Positions 16,364 to 26,031 of a stretch of 64,000 nucleotides of DNA are shown piece by piece. Source of the DNA: Candidatus Poribacteria bacterium (lineage in GTDB: Bacteria; Poribacteria; WGA-4E; WGA-3G); contig JAJEIE010000019.1 of assembly GCA_022827625.1 (NCBI GenBank), forward strand, positions 248,001 to 312,000. Direction: 5' to 3'. The notes under the pieces are model-generated. The model had not been told where the DNA came from. It did no database searches and worked only from the letters and a program-made list of their open reading frames with translations. The position numbers and the translations under genes are program-made. The number at the start of each line of letters is the position of its first letter. The stretch's first letter is position 1.

Positions 16364-19051
16364 ATGGCACGTTCAAAACAGTCAGACCTGTCGTTGATGG
16401 AACTCTATAAACAGGTAAAAAAACAACACGGCGACGCGATCCTTCTCTGTCGCGTCGGCGATTTCTATGAAGCCTTTTTTGAAGACGCAGAACTCATCGC
16501 ACGCCTCCTTGAGATCGCCTTGACAGCAAGAAGTCATAAAAACCAACAATCCCCACCGCCACCGATGGCAGGGATCCCACACCACGCCCTCGACTCCTAT
16601 CTCTATAAACTCGTCAAAGCCGGACATAAGGTCGCTATCTTGGAGCAGACCGAAGACGCAAAGGTGGCACGCGATGAGAACCGACTCGTTAAACGCGATG
16701 TCGTCCGAATCGTTACACCCGGCACCGTGACCGATCCGAAAGTCCTTGAGCATAAGGTAAACAACTATATTGTCTCCATCTATCTCAACAAAGGGACCTA
16801 TGGCGTTGCGATTGCAGATATTTCTACCGGCGAGTTTCTCGTGACCGAACTCACAGACCCATCGCGTCTCTGGTCAGAGATCCACCGCTTTTCCCCGAAA
16901 GAGTGTCTTTTCTCCGATACCTTTGAGGACGAGGAGATGTTCGACCGTCTCAAAACCGAACTCAAGGTGACCCTCAACAACTTACCCGATTGGCGATTTG
17001 AAACGGATACCGCCCGCACGGAACTCCTTGAACATTTCCAAACCATTTCGCTCGATGGATTCGGGTGTGAACACCTTCCGACTGCTATCTCCGCTGCCGG
17101 GGCACTCATCTACTATCTGAACGAGACGCAGAAACAGGAAGTCGAACACATCGTCTCCCTCCAGACCTATACGCTCTCGGATTTTATGGTGCTGGATGCC
17201 GATACCCAACGTAACCTCGAACTCATAGCCTCCATCCGCGACGGCTCCACAAAAGGCACGCTCCTTGAAGTCCTCGATCAGACGGTGACAGCGATGGGCG
17301 GTCGGAAGATGCGGCAATGCCTCCTACAACCCCTACTCGATGAAAAGGAAATTGAAGAACGCCTCAGTGCGGTCGATGAGCTCAAAACCCAGATTAGCCT
17401 CCAGGAAGAACTACGCGAGGCACTCAGGCAGATGTACGATATCGAACGCCTCATTTCGCGTATCAGTCTCGGCTCTGTGAACGGGCGCGACCTGCATGCG
17501 TTGAAGGATTCGCTCTGCCTAATCCCCGATGTCAAGGCGCAGCTCCAAAACTGCAGTCGTCCGTTATTGGTGTCTCTGAACGACACCTTGGATACACTTC
17601 CGGAGTTAGTCGCATTGATTGAAGGCGGTATCCATCCCGACCCACCCGCAACGATTCGCGAAGGCGGTGTGATCTGCGACGGCTATAGCGAGGAACTGGA
17701 CGAACTCCGGCAGATTGTCGGGCAAGGAAAAGAGTGGATCGCCGCGATGCAAGAAGCAGAACGCAAACGGAGCGGTATCCAGTCCTTGAAGATTGGATTC
17801 AATCAGGTCTTCGGCTATTACATCGATGTAACGAAACCGAACCTGCACATGGTGCCTGACGACTATATCCGCAAACAGACGCTTCGCAACTCCGAACGCT
17901 TCATCACACCCGAACTCAAGGAGCAAGAGGCGAAGGTCCTGAACGCGGAAGATCGGATACAGACGTTGGAATATGATCTTTTCTGTCAGATTCGCGAGGA
18001 GGTGTCCAAATGGACGGAAGCCATCCAGAAGATCGCAGCGGCAGTCGCAATGACGGATGTTCTCGCCAATTTCGCCTATATCGCTTCGAGATACAACTAC
18101 GTCAAGCCGACTGTGGCAGCGGTAGATGAGATCGTTATCCGGGATGGTAGGCACCCTGTGGTAGAGCAACTCTTCACGCAAGAAGGGTTCGTCCCCAACG
18201 ATACACTGCTTAACTGCGATGACGAGCAGTTGCATATCATCACGGGACCGAATATGAGTGGTAAAAGTACCTATCTCCGTCAAACCGCACTCATCGTTTT
18301 GATGGCACAGATTGGGTGTTTCGTGCCTGCTTCTGCCGCAAAAATCGGATTGGTCGATCGGATATTCACACGGGTCGGTGCCTCGGACAACCTCGTAATG
18401 GGACAGAGTACCTTCCTCGTTGAGATGAACGAGACGGCGAATATCCTCAACAATGCCACCCGCAATAGCCTTGTCATCTTCGACGAAGTCGGTCGCGGGA
18501 CCAGTACGTTTGACGGACTCAGCATCGCGTGGGCGGTTTCGGAGTATCTCTTAGATGAAAAACGGATGGGGGCGAAAACCTTGTTTGCGACACACTATCA
18601 CGAGTTAGTCGAACTCGCCAGCAAATATAAACGTGCGAAGAACTACAACGTTGCTGTTCACGAGGATGGGCAGAAGGTAACGTTCCTCCGAAAGGTTGTT
18701 CCGGGTGGGGCGGATCAGAGTTACGGCATCCACGTCGCACGGCTCGCTGGGTTACCGCAGGTTGTCATCACCCGCGCCCAGCAGATCCTTGAGGTGCTTG
18801 AGCAGCACAACCTCAGTGTTGAAGCCGATGGCGCGACCGATCAACCGCCGAAAGCGCATCCGACGATGCCTAAACCCCGTCGCCGTGTCTCACGGAAAAC
18901 AATACAAAGTGATGCGCTCCAGATGGCACTCTTTACACCCAAGACGCATCCGCTCGTCGAGGAGATCCGACAATTGGAACTTACGCAGGTAACACCGTTG
19001 GATGCGGTGAATATTCTCTATGATCTGAAGGCGAAAGCGGAGGAGTCTTAG
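16364..19051 (+). CDS. mutS: DNA mismatch repair protein MutS
   Basis: 895 aa, normal length. It recognises mispairs and starts mismatch repair with MutL. The mismatch-reading F-x-E motif is FYE at 34-36 (VGDFYEAFFEDAE). The ATPase has Walker A GPNMSGKST at 628-636, DEVGRGTSTFDG, and TLFATHYHEL. A C-terminal tail with basic residues precedes a conserved end. ATG start. It is convergent with mtaB; only two bases lie between the two stop codons. No mutL in the window. Its codon use matches the core genes, unlike the AT-richer genes to its left. Confidence 0.97.
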   Translation: MARSKQSDLSLMELYKQVKKQHGDAILLCRVGDFYEAFFEDAELIARLLEIALTARSHKNQQSPPPPMAGIPHHALDSYLYKLVKAGHKVAILEQTEDAKVARDENRLVKRDVVRIVTPGTVTDPKVLEHKVNNYIVSIYLNKGTYGVAIADISTGEFLVTELTDPSRLWSEIHRFSPKECLFSDTFEDEEMFDRLKTELKVTLNNLPDWRFETDTARTELLEHFQTISLDGFGCEHLPTAISAAGALIYYLNETQKQEVEHIVSLQTYTLSDFMVLDADTQRNLELIASIRDGSTKGTLLEVLDQTVTAMGGRKMRQCLLQPLLDEKEIEERLSAVDELKTQISLQEELREALRQMYDIERLISRISLGSVNGRDLHALKDSLCLIPDVKAQLQNCSRPLLVSLNDTLDTLPELVALIEGGIHPDPPATIREGGVICDGYSEELDELRQIVGQGKEWIAAMQEAERKRSGIQSLKIGFNQVFGYYIDVTKPNLHMVPDDYIRKQTLRNSERFITPELKEQEAKVLNAEDRIQTLEYDLFCQIREEVSKWTEAIQKIAAAVAMTDVLANFAYIASRYNYVKPTVAAVDEIVIRDGRHPVVEQLFTQEGFVPNDTLLNCDDEQLHIITGPNMSGKSTYLRQTALIVLMAQIGCFVPASAAKIGLVDRIFTRVGASDNLVMGQSTFLVEMNETANILNNATRNSLVIFDEVGRGTSTFDGLSIAWAVSEYLLDEKRMGAKTLFATHYHELVELASKYKRAKNYNVAVHEDGQKVTFLRKVVPGGADQSYGIHVARLAGLPQVVITRAQQILEVLEQHNLSVEADGATDQPPKAHPTMPKPRRRVSRKTIQSDALQMALFTPKTHPLVEEIRQLELTQVTPLDAVNILYDLKAKAEES

Positions 19052-19053
19052 GG

Positions 19054-20409
19054 TCAGGCGGCGGCGATGCAGTCCCCTTCTAACGCACCGAGTGTGACGT
19101 GCTGAATCTGATTGATGGCACTCTCTGGCGCGTCCACGAGGACACGGAGATAGTTGTCGGTAAAGCCTGCGAGGTGGTTGTTTTTCCCCTCTCTACTCGC
19201 TTCGATGAGCACCGCTTTCTGTTTCCCAAGCATCCGTTGCCGAAATGTTCTGTTGAGGCGTTCACCGAGCGCAATCATTGTCTGGCTGCGTTCAGCACAG
19301 ATATGCGGAGATACCTGATCCGGGTAGGTCGCTGCAGGGGTGCCTTTGCGGGGGGAATAGCGGAATACATGGAGTTGACTGAACCCGATCTCTTCAACGA
19401 ATTTACAAGATTCCTCAAAATGTGCCTCCGTTTCACCGGGGAACCCGACCATAATATCGGTCGTGATCCCGACATCGTCACCGAAGACGCGTCGTAGGTT
19501 CTCGACGAGATGGGCAAATTGGGCAGTCGTGTAACGCCTGCGCATCTGTCGCAGTATCTCATCTGATCCGGCTTGGAGGGGTAGGTGGAAGTGGGGCATG
19601 CATTTCGGGAGTGCCGCCATCCGTTCACCGAGCGTATCGGGGAAATACATCGGTTCGATGGAGCTGAAACGGATCCGTTCGATGCCTTCAATGTCGTGGA
19701 TATGCGCTAAGATGTCGGCAATGTCTCTATCCCGACCGGTATCCATACCGTAGGCACCCAGATGCACACCTGTGATGACGACCTCTTTGATACCGCTGTC
19801 GGCGATGCGATGTGCTTCGTCGGCGATGTCGTCGAGCGGACGACTCGTCATCCGACCGCGTACGTAAGGGATGATGCAATAGGTGCAAAATGCGCTGCAA
19901 CCGTCTTGGACCTTAATAAGGGCGCGCGTCCTTTTACCGGCATCGCTCACGCCTTTGCTGAAGCGTGCGTGTTCACGGATAGCGTCGTGCTGAACGGGTT
20001 CTATGGAGAGCAGCGGGTTTGGTATATGCGTTGCTTCTACACTCGGAGACGGTGTTTCGGTGTGCAATAGGTCGAGGTAGCCCTGAAAATCCGCCTTTTC
20101 TCGGTTGCCGAACACAAACGTTACACCCGGTATCTCTTCAATCGCTTCGCGATCGCTTTCGGCATAGCAACCCGTGACAAGCACTTTCGCGTTCGGGTTT
20201 TGACGGATCGCTCTCCGAATGACCTGCCGTGCCTTCTGGTCAGCGGTATTTGTTACGGTGCATGTGTTGATGAGATAGAGGTCAGCACCCTGACGCGATG
20301 TCTCGTCGTCGAGGACGGTGTATCCGTTGCGATAGAGCGTCTCGCGCATGGATTGTGTGTCGTACTGGTTGACCTTGCAGCCCATCGTAATGAGTTTTGC
20401 GGTTCTCAT
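19054..20409 (-). CDS. mtaB: tRNA t6A37 methylthiotransferase MtaB
   Basis: 451 aa. Radical SAM methylthiotransferase adding a methylthio group to t6A37 of ANN-decoding tRNAs. The N-terminal UPF0004 domain starts with MGCKVNQYDTQS, the MtaB form (Cys11), followed by Cys in NTCTVTN and VTGCYAES for the auxiliary cluster. The radical SAM motif is CSAFCTYC, followed by IIPYVRGR as in MtaB. The C-terminal 60 residues are the TRAM domain. ATG start. It is transcribed towards mutS. Miab or RimO are less likely given the CKVNQYDT motif. Confidence 0.93.
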   Translation of the reverse strand: MRTAKLITMGCKVNQYDTQSMRETLYRNGYTVLDDETSRQGADLYLINTCTVTNTADQKARQVIRRAIRQNPNAKVLVTGCYAESDREAIEEIPGVTFVFGNREKADFQGYLDLLHTETPSPSVEATHIPNPLLSIEPVQHDAIREHARFSKGVSDAGKRTRALIKVQDGCSAFCTYCIIPYVRGRMTSRPLDDIADEAHRIADSGIKEVVITGVHLGAYGMDTGRDRDIADILAHIHDIEGIERIRFSSIEPMYFPDTLGERMAALPKCMPHFHLPLQAGSDEILRQMRRRYTTAQFAHLVENLRRVFGDDVGITTDIMVGFPGETEAHFEESCKFVEEIGFSQLHVFRYSPRKGTPAATYPDQVSPHICAERSQTMIALGERLNRTFRQRMLGKQKAVLIEASREGKNNHLAGFTDNYLRVLVDAPESAINQIQHVTLGALEGDCIAAA

Positions 20410-20478
20410 AGGTCTTTTACGGTTCCGTTCTTGTGTTTTGAGTAAATATTATACCCAGTTTTTTCCCAAATTGCAAGT

Positions 20479-20712
20479 GAGATGTGTGATAGGTGGAAAA
20501 GGGAAGAGCTGTTCGTAGTAGGGCAATTCATTGCCCGTTCTTATAGTTAGTTTTACAACGTGCGATGAATCGCACGACTACAAATGGACGAAAATGAGAT
20601 TTGTGATAGATAGAAAAGGGAAGAGCTGTTCGTAGTAGGGCAATTCATTGCCCGTTCTTATAGTTAGTTTTACAACGTGCGATGAATCGCACGACTACAA
20701 ACGGACGAATTT
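20479..20712. repeat. Tandem duplication of a 117-base unit with two palindromes (family C)
   Basis: Units at 20479-20595 and 20596-20712 are nearly identical. Each holds GGGCAATTCATTGCCC and CGTGCGATGAATCGCACG, both self-complementary. The CGTGCGAT palindrome recurs at 27121-27163. The tract fills most of the 359-base gap between mtaB and the Gfo/Idh gene, which holds no gene. Period and absence of spacers exclude a CRISPR. Confidence 0.85.
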
Positions 20713-20738
20713 GTGGGGATTGAAACAGAAGAAAAATA

Positions 20739-20758
20739 GGCGGGTGTAGAGACCCGCC
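20739..20758 (-). terminator. Rho-independent terminator of the Gfo/Idh gene
   Basis: Read on the minus strand: GGCGGGT, loop, ACCCGCC, then TATTTTTC, directly after the gene's stop at 20769. Stem and T run fit an intrinsic terminator. Confidence 0.85.
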
Positions 20759-20768
20759 TTGTGGGTAT

Positions 20769-21740
20769 TTAAGACAGTTCAACCGATTTACCAGTACGTG
20801 CGCACTCATAGATCGCCATGTTCAGTGCGACAGAACGTCTGCCTTCATAGCCGTCTACTGCTGGTGAGCCACCGTCGTTGATGACTTGGAGCATGTCCTC
20901 AATTACGTTGTTCGGATAGGGCGGCAGTTCGATTTCCGGTGCGTCGTCATCGGCGAATTCCCACAGTTCTGGTCCGAGACCGATAATACCTTTTTCACCG
21001 TGAACGTGAATCATTGAGACGTTACCACCGGGGTATGTTGTTGTTGTCAGGACGTGCCCGAGCGCGCCGTTCTCAAATTCGAGGATCGCTGAAGTCATAT
21101 CCTCAGTTTCACAATTTTCGTGATCATAGACATCGAAGTGCGCGCCGATAATCCGTTTGACCGGTCCCATGAACCAGAGCATGAGATCAACGTAATGCAC
21201 GCCTTGATTCATGATAGAGCCACCGCCATCGAGTTCCCACGTGCCGTGCCAACCGACGTAGTAGCTATCTGGGCGTTTCCACTTCATGCGGAGTTCACAC
21301 AGGAGCGGTCTACCGATAGCACCGGTTGTGAGTGCTTTTTGTATGCGACGATTGTGCGTCCCGTAACGTTCGCCGAAATCGACGAGGAGTTTGACATCGT
21401 TGTCTTCACATGTTTTGATGAGGGAGTTGCAATTTTCAACGCTGACGTCCATCGGTTTTGTAGTGATGACGTGTTTGCCGCGGCGTGCCGCCTCCTCTCC
21501 AAATTTTCCGTGGAGTCCGCTCGGTGTCATAATCATCGCCACGTCGATATCATCGCGGTCGAACATCTCAAGTGCATCGTCATGGCTTTCGCAACCGAAG
21601 TTTTCTTCAGCCGTTTTGCGTCGTTTTTCGACGAGGTCCGCCACAGCGACGAGTTCAGCACCCTCTGTACCGTGAATCATACGGGAACGGTTCATGCCCA
21701 TACCTAAACCGACAACACCAAAACGTAGAGTATTAGCCAT
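20769..21740 (-). CDS. Gfo/Idh/MocA family oxidoreductase
   Basis: 323 aa. NAD(P)-dependent sugar or inositol-type dehydrogenase; the substrate is unknown. The Rossmann start is FGVVGLGMGMNRS (residues 6-18), followed by VAVADL. EKP-like motif TTKPMDVS near residue 96 holds the catalytic Lys region. Further motifs are NQGVHYVDLM near 178 and a C-terminal GYEGRRSV. ATG start with AAGGAG upstream. Intrinsic terminator follows. It stands alone. Confidence 0.92.
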   Translation of the reverse strand: MANTLRFGVVGLGMGMNRSRMIHGTEGAELVAVADLVEKRRKTAEENFGCESHDDALEMFDRDDIDVAMIMTPSGLHGKFGEEAARRGKHVITTKPMDVSVENCNSLIKTCEDNDVKLLVDFGERYGTHNRRIQKALTTGAIGRPLLCELRMKWKRPDSYYVGWHGTWELDGGGSIMNQGVHYVDLMLWFMGPVKRIIGAHFDVYDHENCETEDMTSAILEFENGALGHVLTTTTYPGGNVSMIHVHGEKGIIGLGPELWEFADDDAPEIELPPYPNNVIEDMLQVINDGGSPAVDGYEGRRSVALNMAIYECARTGKSVELS

Positions 21741-21860
21741 TAGAAATTCTCCTTTTTTATAAGTCGTCAGCGATCAGGGCGGGTTGTTACACAACCCTTT
21801 CAGCAGTCAGAGGGAATGGTGGTCAACATGCAACAGTTGTATATCATTTTCTACTTTCTT

Positions 21861-21892
21861 TGCTGACTGCTAACCGCTGATGGCTGACAGCC
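21861..21892. repeat. Heptamer repeat tract (family F)
   Basis: GCTGACTGCTAACCGCTGAT followed by GGCTGACAG; the same seven-base wording as the other family F tracts. It precedes the CRTAC1-like gene by about 20 bases, so its promoter and leader would include the tract. Confidence 0.6.
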
Positions 21893-21913
21893 ATTATACC
21901 ATATACAGAGACT

Positions 21914-23575
21914 ATGCGTTACAAAAAATTGACCATACAAACAGTGCTTCTCCTTCTCGTTGTCTTTACCTTTCATGTTTTGAGTGGACAACCGGCGTTT
22001 TCACAAGCGGATGCGGTCAGTTTCACTGATATAACAACGGAACTCGGTATCGAATTTCGGCATGTGAACGGTGAGAGTGGACAGAAATACTTTATTGAAC
22101 CGATCGGCAGTGGGGTTGCCCTCTTCGATTTTGACAATGACAACGATTTAGACCTCTACCTCGTCAACGGCAGCGACTTACCGGGGAGGGTCTCTCCAAT
22201 CTTGCCGACAAACCGTCTTTATCGCAACGATGGTACCACCTTTACCGATGTGACAACACAGGCAGGTGTTGGCGATACTGGTTATGGATTAGGGTGCTGT
22301 GTCGGCGACTACAACAATGACGGTTTCACGGACCTCTACGTAACGAACTACGGCGCGAATGTCCTCTATCACAACAACGGCGACGGCACTTTCAGAGATG
22401 TCACTGCGGCTGCCGGGGTGGGTGGCGATCGGTTTAGCAGCGGTTGCGCTTTCGTAGATATAGATGTAGATGGTGATCTGGATCTCTATGTCGTCAACTA
22501 TGTTCAGTTTGATCCAGAGACGAACCCGGAATGCACTCGACAAGGGATTCGTACCTACTGCACACCGGAAGCACTGCTCGGTGTCTCAGATGTGCTCTAC
22601 CTTAACAACGGCGACAGCACTTTCACGGATGTATCGGAGGAAACGGGGGTAAGCGAAGCAAGTGGTAAAGGGTTGGGGGTCGTCTGTGGAGATGTGGATA
22701 ACGACGGAAATGTGGATATTTTTGTTGCCAACGATACCACACCGAACCTCCTCTACCGTAACACGCCAAACAGTATTGAGATGACAGAGGACGCGCTGTT
22801 CTCCGGGGTTGCATTGAGTGAAGAGGGACGGGCTTATAGCGGAATGGGCGCGAACCTCGGCGATTTCGACAACGACGGCTATCTCGATATTGTCATTACA
22901 AATTTTCAGGACCAGACGAATAGCCTCTATCACAACGCACAAAGCCGTTTCTTCAATGAGGTCAGTTTCGCCAAAGGTATCGGCGAAAGAAGTCTTCCTT
23001 ACTTGGCATGGGGTGTTGATTTCATCGATTTTAACAACGATGGTTGGTTGGATCTGTTTATTGCCAATGGTCACCTTGACGACAACATCGCCGAGATTGA
23101 TCCGATTGGCACATACCCACAACCGAATCAACTTTTTCTCAATAACCGAGGTATCAATTTTTCGGAAGTCGCTGATGAAGCGGTAGCGATGCGGAAAGTT
23201 AGCCGAGGCGCAGCGTTCGGTGATATTGACAACGACGGTGATATAGATGTCGTAGTTTCTAATCTGAAGGATTCACCGACCCTCTTGCGAAACGACAGCG
23301 GCAACACGGCGCAGTGGTTAGCGGTCAAACTCATCGGCACACATTGCAACCGAGATGCCATTGGCGTGCGCGTAACGGTTATTTCTGGAGGCTTAACACA
23401 GATCCGTGAAGTCAAAAGCGGTTCAGGCTATCTCAGCCAGAACGATCTCCGTCTGCATTTTGGATTAGGTGAGGTGACGCGAGTTGATACACTAACAGTA
23501 CGATGGACCTGTGGAAAAGTCCAAACCTTGCAAGATGTTAAAACAAATCAAGTAATTGTTATTACGGAAAATTAA
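21914..23575 (+). CDS. Secreted FG-GAP/ASPIC-UnbV (CRTAC1-like) protein
   Basis: 553 aa. Signal peptide at 1-30 (hydrophobic run, then SGQPAFSQA). At least six FG-GAP/VCBS blades follow, each with a calcium-binding D-x-D-x-D/N-G loop, such as DFDNDNDLDLYLVNGS, DYNNDGFTDLYVTN and DFDNDGYLDIVITN. The C-terminal ASPIC/UnbV domain ends the protein (SGYLSQNDLRLHFGLG, then VDTLTVRW). A calcium-dependent beta-propeller on or outside the cell, likely in adhesion or binding; no catalytic role is claimed. Followed by convergent PhyH. Confidence 0.92.
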   Translation: MRYKKLTIQTVLLLLVVFTFHVLSGQPAFSQADAVSFTDITTELGIEFRHVNGESGQKYFIEPIGSGVALFDFDNDNDLDLYLVNGSDLPGRVSPILPTNRLYRNDGTTFTDVTTQAGVGDTGYGLGCCVGDYNNDGFTDLYVTNYGANVLYHNNGDGTFRDVTAAAGVGGDRFSSGCAFVDIDVDGDLDLYVVNYVQFDPETNPECTRQGIRTYCTPEALLGVSDVLYLNNGDSTFTDVSEETGVSEASGKGLGVVCGDVDNDGNVDIFVANDTTPNLLYRNTPNSIEMTEDALFSGVALSEEGRAYSGMGANLGDFDNDGYLDIVITNFQDQTNSLYHNAQSRFFNEVSFAKGIGERSLPYLAWGVDFIDFNNDGWLDLFIANGHLDDNIAEIDPIGTYPQPNQLFLNNRGINFSEVADEAVAMRKVSRGAAFGDIDNDGDIDVVVSNLKDSPTLLRNDSGNTAQWLAVKLIGTHCNRDAIGVRVTVISGGLTQIREVKSGSGYLSQNDLRLHFGLGEVTRVDTLTVRWTCGKVQTLQDVKTNQVIVITEN

Positions 23576-23601
23576 CCCATACCTCTTCTGTAGGAGGCGG
23601 G

Positions 23602-23649
23602 GAATGCCATTAAGGCATTCATACCCGGTTCATGCCCATAAGGCATGAA
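23602..23649. repeat. Pair of GGCAT palindromes (family D)
   Basis: GAATGCCATTAAGGCATTC (23602-23620) and TTCATGCCCATAAGGCATGA (23629-23648) are adjacent hairpins between convergent genes. They could end transcripts from either side. Confidence 0.65.
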
Positions 23650-23693
23650 TACCGTTGATTCTGATTTTTTCCAAATCCCGATCGCTCCCAATT

Positions 23694-24608
23694 TTATGGC
23701 ACTGCGTAATCGTCTGGATTGTTCTTCCGCCAGTTCGGGAGATACCCCTCCTTGTGACCAAAGCCGTAAGAGGGTCCGATTTGATTCACACTCGACCAGG
23801 GCCACGCCTGCCCACCGATAAGACGGAACGCATCTCCCTTACCGCATAGCCAATAGAACATGTGTGCCACGTATCTCGCAACGCCGTGTCCACCATACGC
23901 TGCCATTTGGAAATCAAATTCAGGTGTTTCTTTCCAATCCCTTGTTGGTGGTGTCGTCCGCCAATAACTGTATTTCAGCATGTGGCGCAGACCTTCCGCA
24001 GTCGATTCACCACGACGATGCAGAATGCTTTGCGAATGGATAACGAAAGAACCCGCGGGTCCTTCACTGGAAACGCCTTTTTCTGTTATATCTCGGCTCG
24101 TTGCGTGGATATGCGAACCGGGCAGGAGTTCTGTGGGTCCGAGTTCCAGCGGCGTATCTTGGGGGAAGTAGAAAACCTCAACGAAATTAGTTTCGGGTCC
24201 GAAGACGTGATCGGCATCGTGGTGCCATCCTTGGGCAGGCATCGGACACTCCACACGGTGGTTGCTTACCAGTACCGGTAACCCGACGTTCTTACCAAGT
24301 AGCGATCGCAATGCCCCGGCGAGTTCGCGATTTAGCAAGACATGCTCAATATACCAATTTTCTAAGAGAATCGAACTCGGTTCGTGTGTATCCCGCATCC
24401 GCTCTAAATCGGTGAGGGTCAGACCTTTTGGCATAAAGCAGGGATTTATCGGCAGATCGCCGTTGAGATAATCACACGTACGCTGATTAATCTCATCAGG
24501 GACGACCCCTTGGAGTCGCAGATAGCCGTCTCTGCAATACTGCAGCACCTCTGTATCGGTGAGTGTCGGTTCACAGTCAAAGGTTCGGTTTACTTTATCA
24601 TGTTCCAT
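23694..24608 (-). CDS. PhyH family dioxygenase
   Basis: 304 aa. The iron motif HxD is GWHHDADHVF near residue 145. The distal His is in QSILHRRGES, with a 2-oxoglutarate Arg near RHMLKYSYW. ATG 24608 is preceded by GAGGAAC and avoids overlap with the GNAT gene; a longer in-frame extension to 24758 runs into that gene and lacks support. Downstream of GNAT and another PhyH on the same strand, so the three form a likely operon. Substrate unknown. Confidence 0.92.
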   Translation of the reverse strand: MEHDKVNRTFDCEPTLTDTEVLQYCRDGYLRLQGVVPDEINQRTCDYLNGDLPINPCFMPKGLTLTDLERMRDTHEPSSILLENWYIEHVLLNRELAGALRSLLGKNVGLPVLVSNHRVECPMPAQGWHHDADHVFGPETNFVEVFYFPQDTPLELGPTELLPGSHIHATSRDITEKGVSSEGPAGSFVIHSQSILHRRGESTAEGLRHMLKYSYWRTTPPTRDWKETPEFDFQMAAYGGHGVARYVAHMFYWLCGKGDAFRLIGGQAWPWSSVNQIGPSYGFGHKEGYLPNWRKNNPDDYAVP

Positions 24609-24627
24609 TGTTAGTTCCTCACGCTTT

Positions 24628-25035
24628 TCATTTTTCCATTCTAAAGACACCGATGCTAAAGCCGTATCGCTGATAAAAGGCGACGGCATCTTCGTTATGG
24701 GCAAGGACATCCAATCTGACCTTCTTATCCGTCCACACGTTTTCGTATAACCAATCAAGCAACCGCGTAGCGATTCCCTTTCGGCGATGCACTCTATTTA
24801 CATACAACTGCCGCATATAGTAGTGTGACTCGTCATCTCTGTATAAACAATAGGCAACAATGCTGCCCTTCTCCTTTGCCATATAGCAGATATAGTCAGT
24901 TGTCAGCCACGTTCGCATACGTTCTGTGAGTTGGGCGATACACATTGGATTCGGGTGTTGTTCATCCTCGATAAGCTCTTGGTTCAGTTCAGCGAGTATG
25001 TCAGCATCCCTAAGTTCTGCTCTAACGATTTCCAT
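24628..25035 (-). CDS. GNAT family N-acetyltransferase
   Basis: 135 aa, normal size for one GNAT domain. It transfers acetyl from acetyl-CoA to an amine; the acceptor is unknown. The acetyl-CoA pyrophosphate loop is RRKGIATRLLDW near residues 84-95, after the beta-4 strand YYMRQLYVNRVH. The C-terminal NEDAVAFYQRYGF is the usual end of the fold. ATG start. It sits 12 bases downstream of a PhyH gene and 19 bases upstream of another. Confidence 0.9.
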   Translation of the reverse strand: MEIVRAELRDADILAELNQELIEDEQHPNPMCIAQLTERMRTWLTTDYICYMAKEKGSIVAYCLYRDDESHYYMRQLYVNRVHRRKGIATRLLDWLYENVWTDKKVRLDVLAHNEDAVAFYQRYGFSIGVFRMEK

Positions 25036-25047
25036 TCTTGTAGTCTT

Positions 25048-25857
25048 CTATGATAGGGTCACGTTATCCCGTTTAACGAGGTCCTTTATTTCCCATTCTG
25101 AACCGTAAGCCGCCAACGCCTTCGTCTCTGGAGAGAGTCTTTCCATCACCTCTGGTGGAAAGGGTTCGCGAAGCCCGCGCTCGTCTTGGAAGAACTGGGT
25201 CTTATAGCGCAAAATCAAGAATCGTCGGTCTCGATCTTTCGGTTTCCACACCAGTACACCGTGCGTCAACATCTCAGTAATAAGCACAACGTCTCCCGCT
25301 TTCGGAGTTACATTAACGAGAGCCGGATGAAGCGGAGCATCTGGATTGTCGGATTCAGGAAAAAACAGATGCTCTGGACGTTCAAACCCACTTTTATGGG
25401 AACCCGGTAGGACGATCAAACCGCCGTCCCCGGGATAGACATCCGTAAAATAGAAGAAACAAACAATGTCGTTCGTGAAGATCTGGTTGTGCCTGACACC
25501 ATACCGTCGCGTCCAGCGAAAATCTTCACCGCCACAGTGAAGCCGTGTCATCTCCTGTCGTTCGTGTGTATTCACAACAAGCGATCCACGGTTGAAACGA
25601 GGTTTATTCCACGTTAATTCTTTAATGATCGGCCATGTGGTCGGATGCAGCGTCAGTGCCTCAAGCGATTTGTCGGCGGAGAACCCGTTTGAGAACCCTT
25701 CACCCCCGCGACTGATGCCGGGTGGCAATTCATCTGGCGCGGTCTGTACGAGTCGTTCGATCGCTGCCTGTGCATTGCTGAGTTCTTGGGGTGTTAGGAC
25801 GTTCTCTAAATGCAGGTAGCCGCGTAGATCAAAAAGATATTTCTGTTTCGGTGTCAT
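25048..25857 (-). CDS. PhyH-like protein lacking a clear HxD motif
   Basis: 269 aa. Overall sequence is PhyH-like: RGYLHLENVLT at the N-terminus, DGGLIVLPGSHKSG near 144-157, TEMLTHGVLVW with a possible distal His199, and Arg-rich DRDRRFLILRY. The position of the HxD iron motif instead reads LHCGGED (His107, Glu111), so the facial triad may be altered or lost. It could be a divergent oxygenase or a non-catalytic paralogue. First gene of the PhyH-GNAT-PhyH cluster. Confidence 0.82.
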   Translation of the reverse strand: MTPKQKYLFDLRGYLHLENVLTPQELSNAQAAIERLVQTAPDELPPGISRGGEGFSNGFSADKSLEALTLHPTTWPIIKELTWNKPRFNRGSLVVNTHERQEMTRLHCGGEDFRWTRRYGVRHNQIFTNDIVCFFYFTDVYPGDGGLIVLPGSHKSGFERPEHLFFPESDNPDAPLHPALVNVTPKAGDVVLITEMLTHGVLVWKPKDRDRRFLILRYKTQFFQDERGLREPFPPEVMERLSPETKALAAYGSEWEIKDLVKRDNVTLS

Positions 25858-26031
25858 GTCTGTCCCTCAAGTTTTTCTTGTGGAATTATGATATAAAGGT
25901 TTGCTTTAAAATTCAAGATAATTTACAATATTAGTATTGAACAGGACGGGGCACAGGTTGGGGTGCGCGTGGAAAAACCCTATACTTGCGCTAAGGATTG
26001 TTATATAAATGCATAAGAAGGATGTATAAAA

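Noticed and set aside
17606-18283. 225-codon minus-strand frame inside mutS
   Set aside because: Shadow of a well-conserved gene on the opposite strand.
20479-20712. CRISPR array
   Set aside because: Only two long units with no distinct spacers, and no cas gene nearby.
21120-21707. 195-codon plus-strand frame opposite the Gfo/Idh gene
   Set aside because: Antisense shadow of a conserved oxidoreductase.
23694-24758. Longer start for the PhyH gene at 24758
   Set aside because: The extension overlaps the GNAT gene and lacks a ribosome site; ATG 24608 has one.
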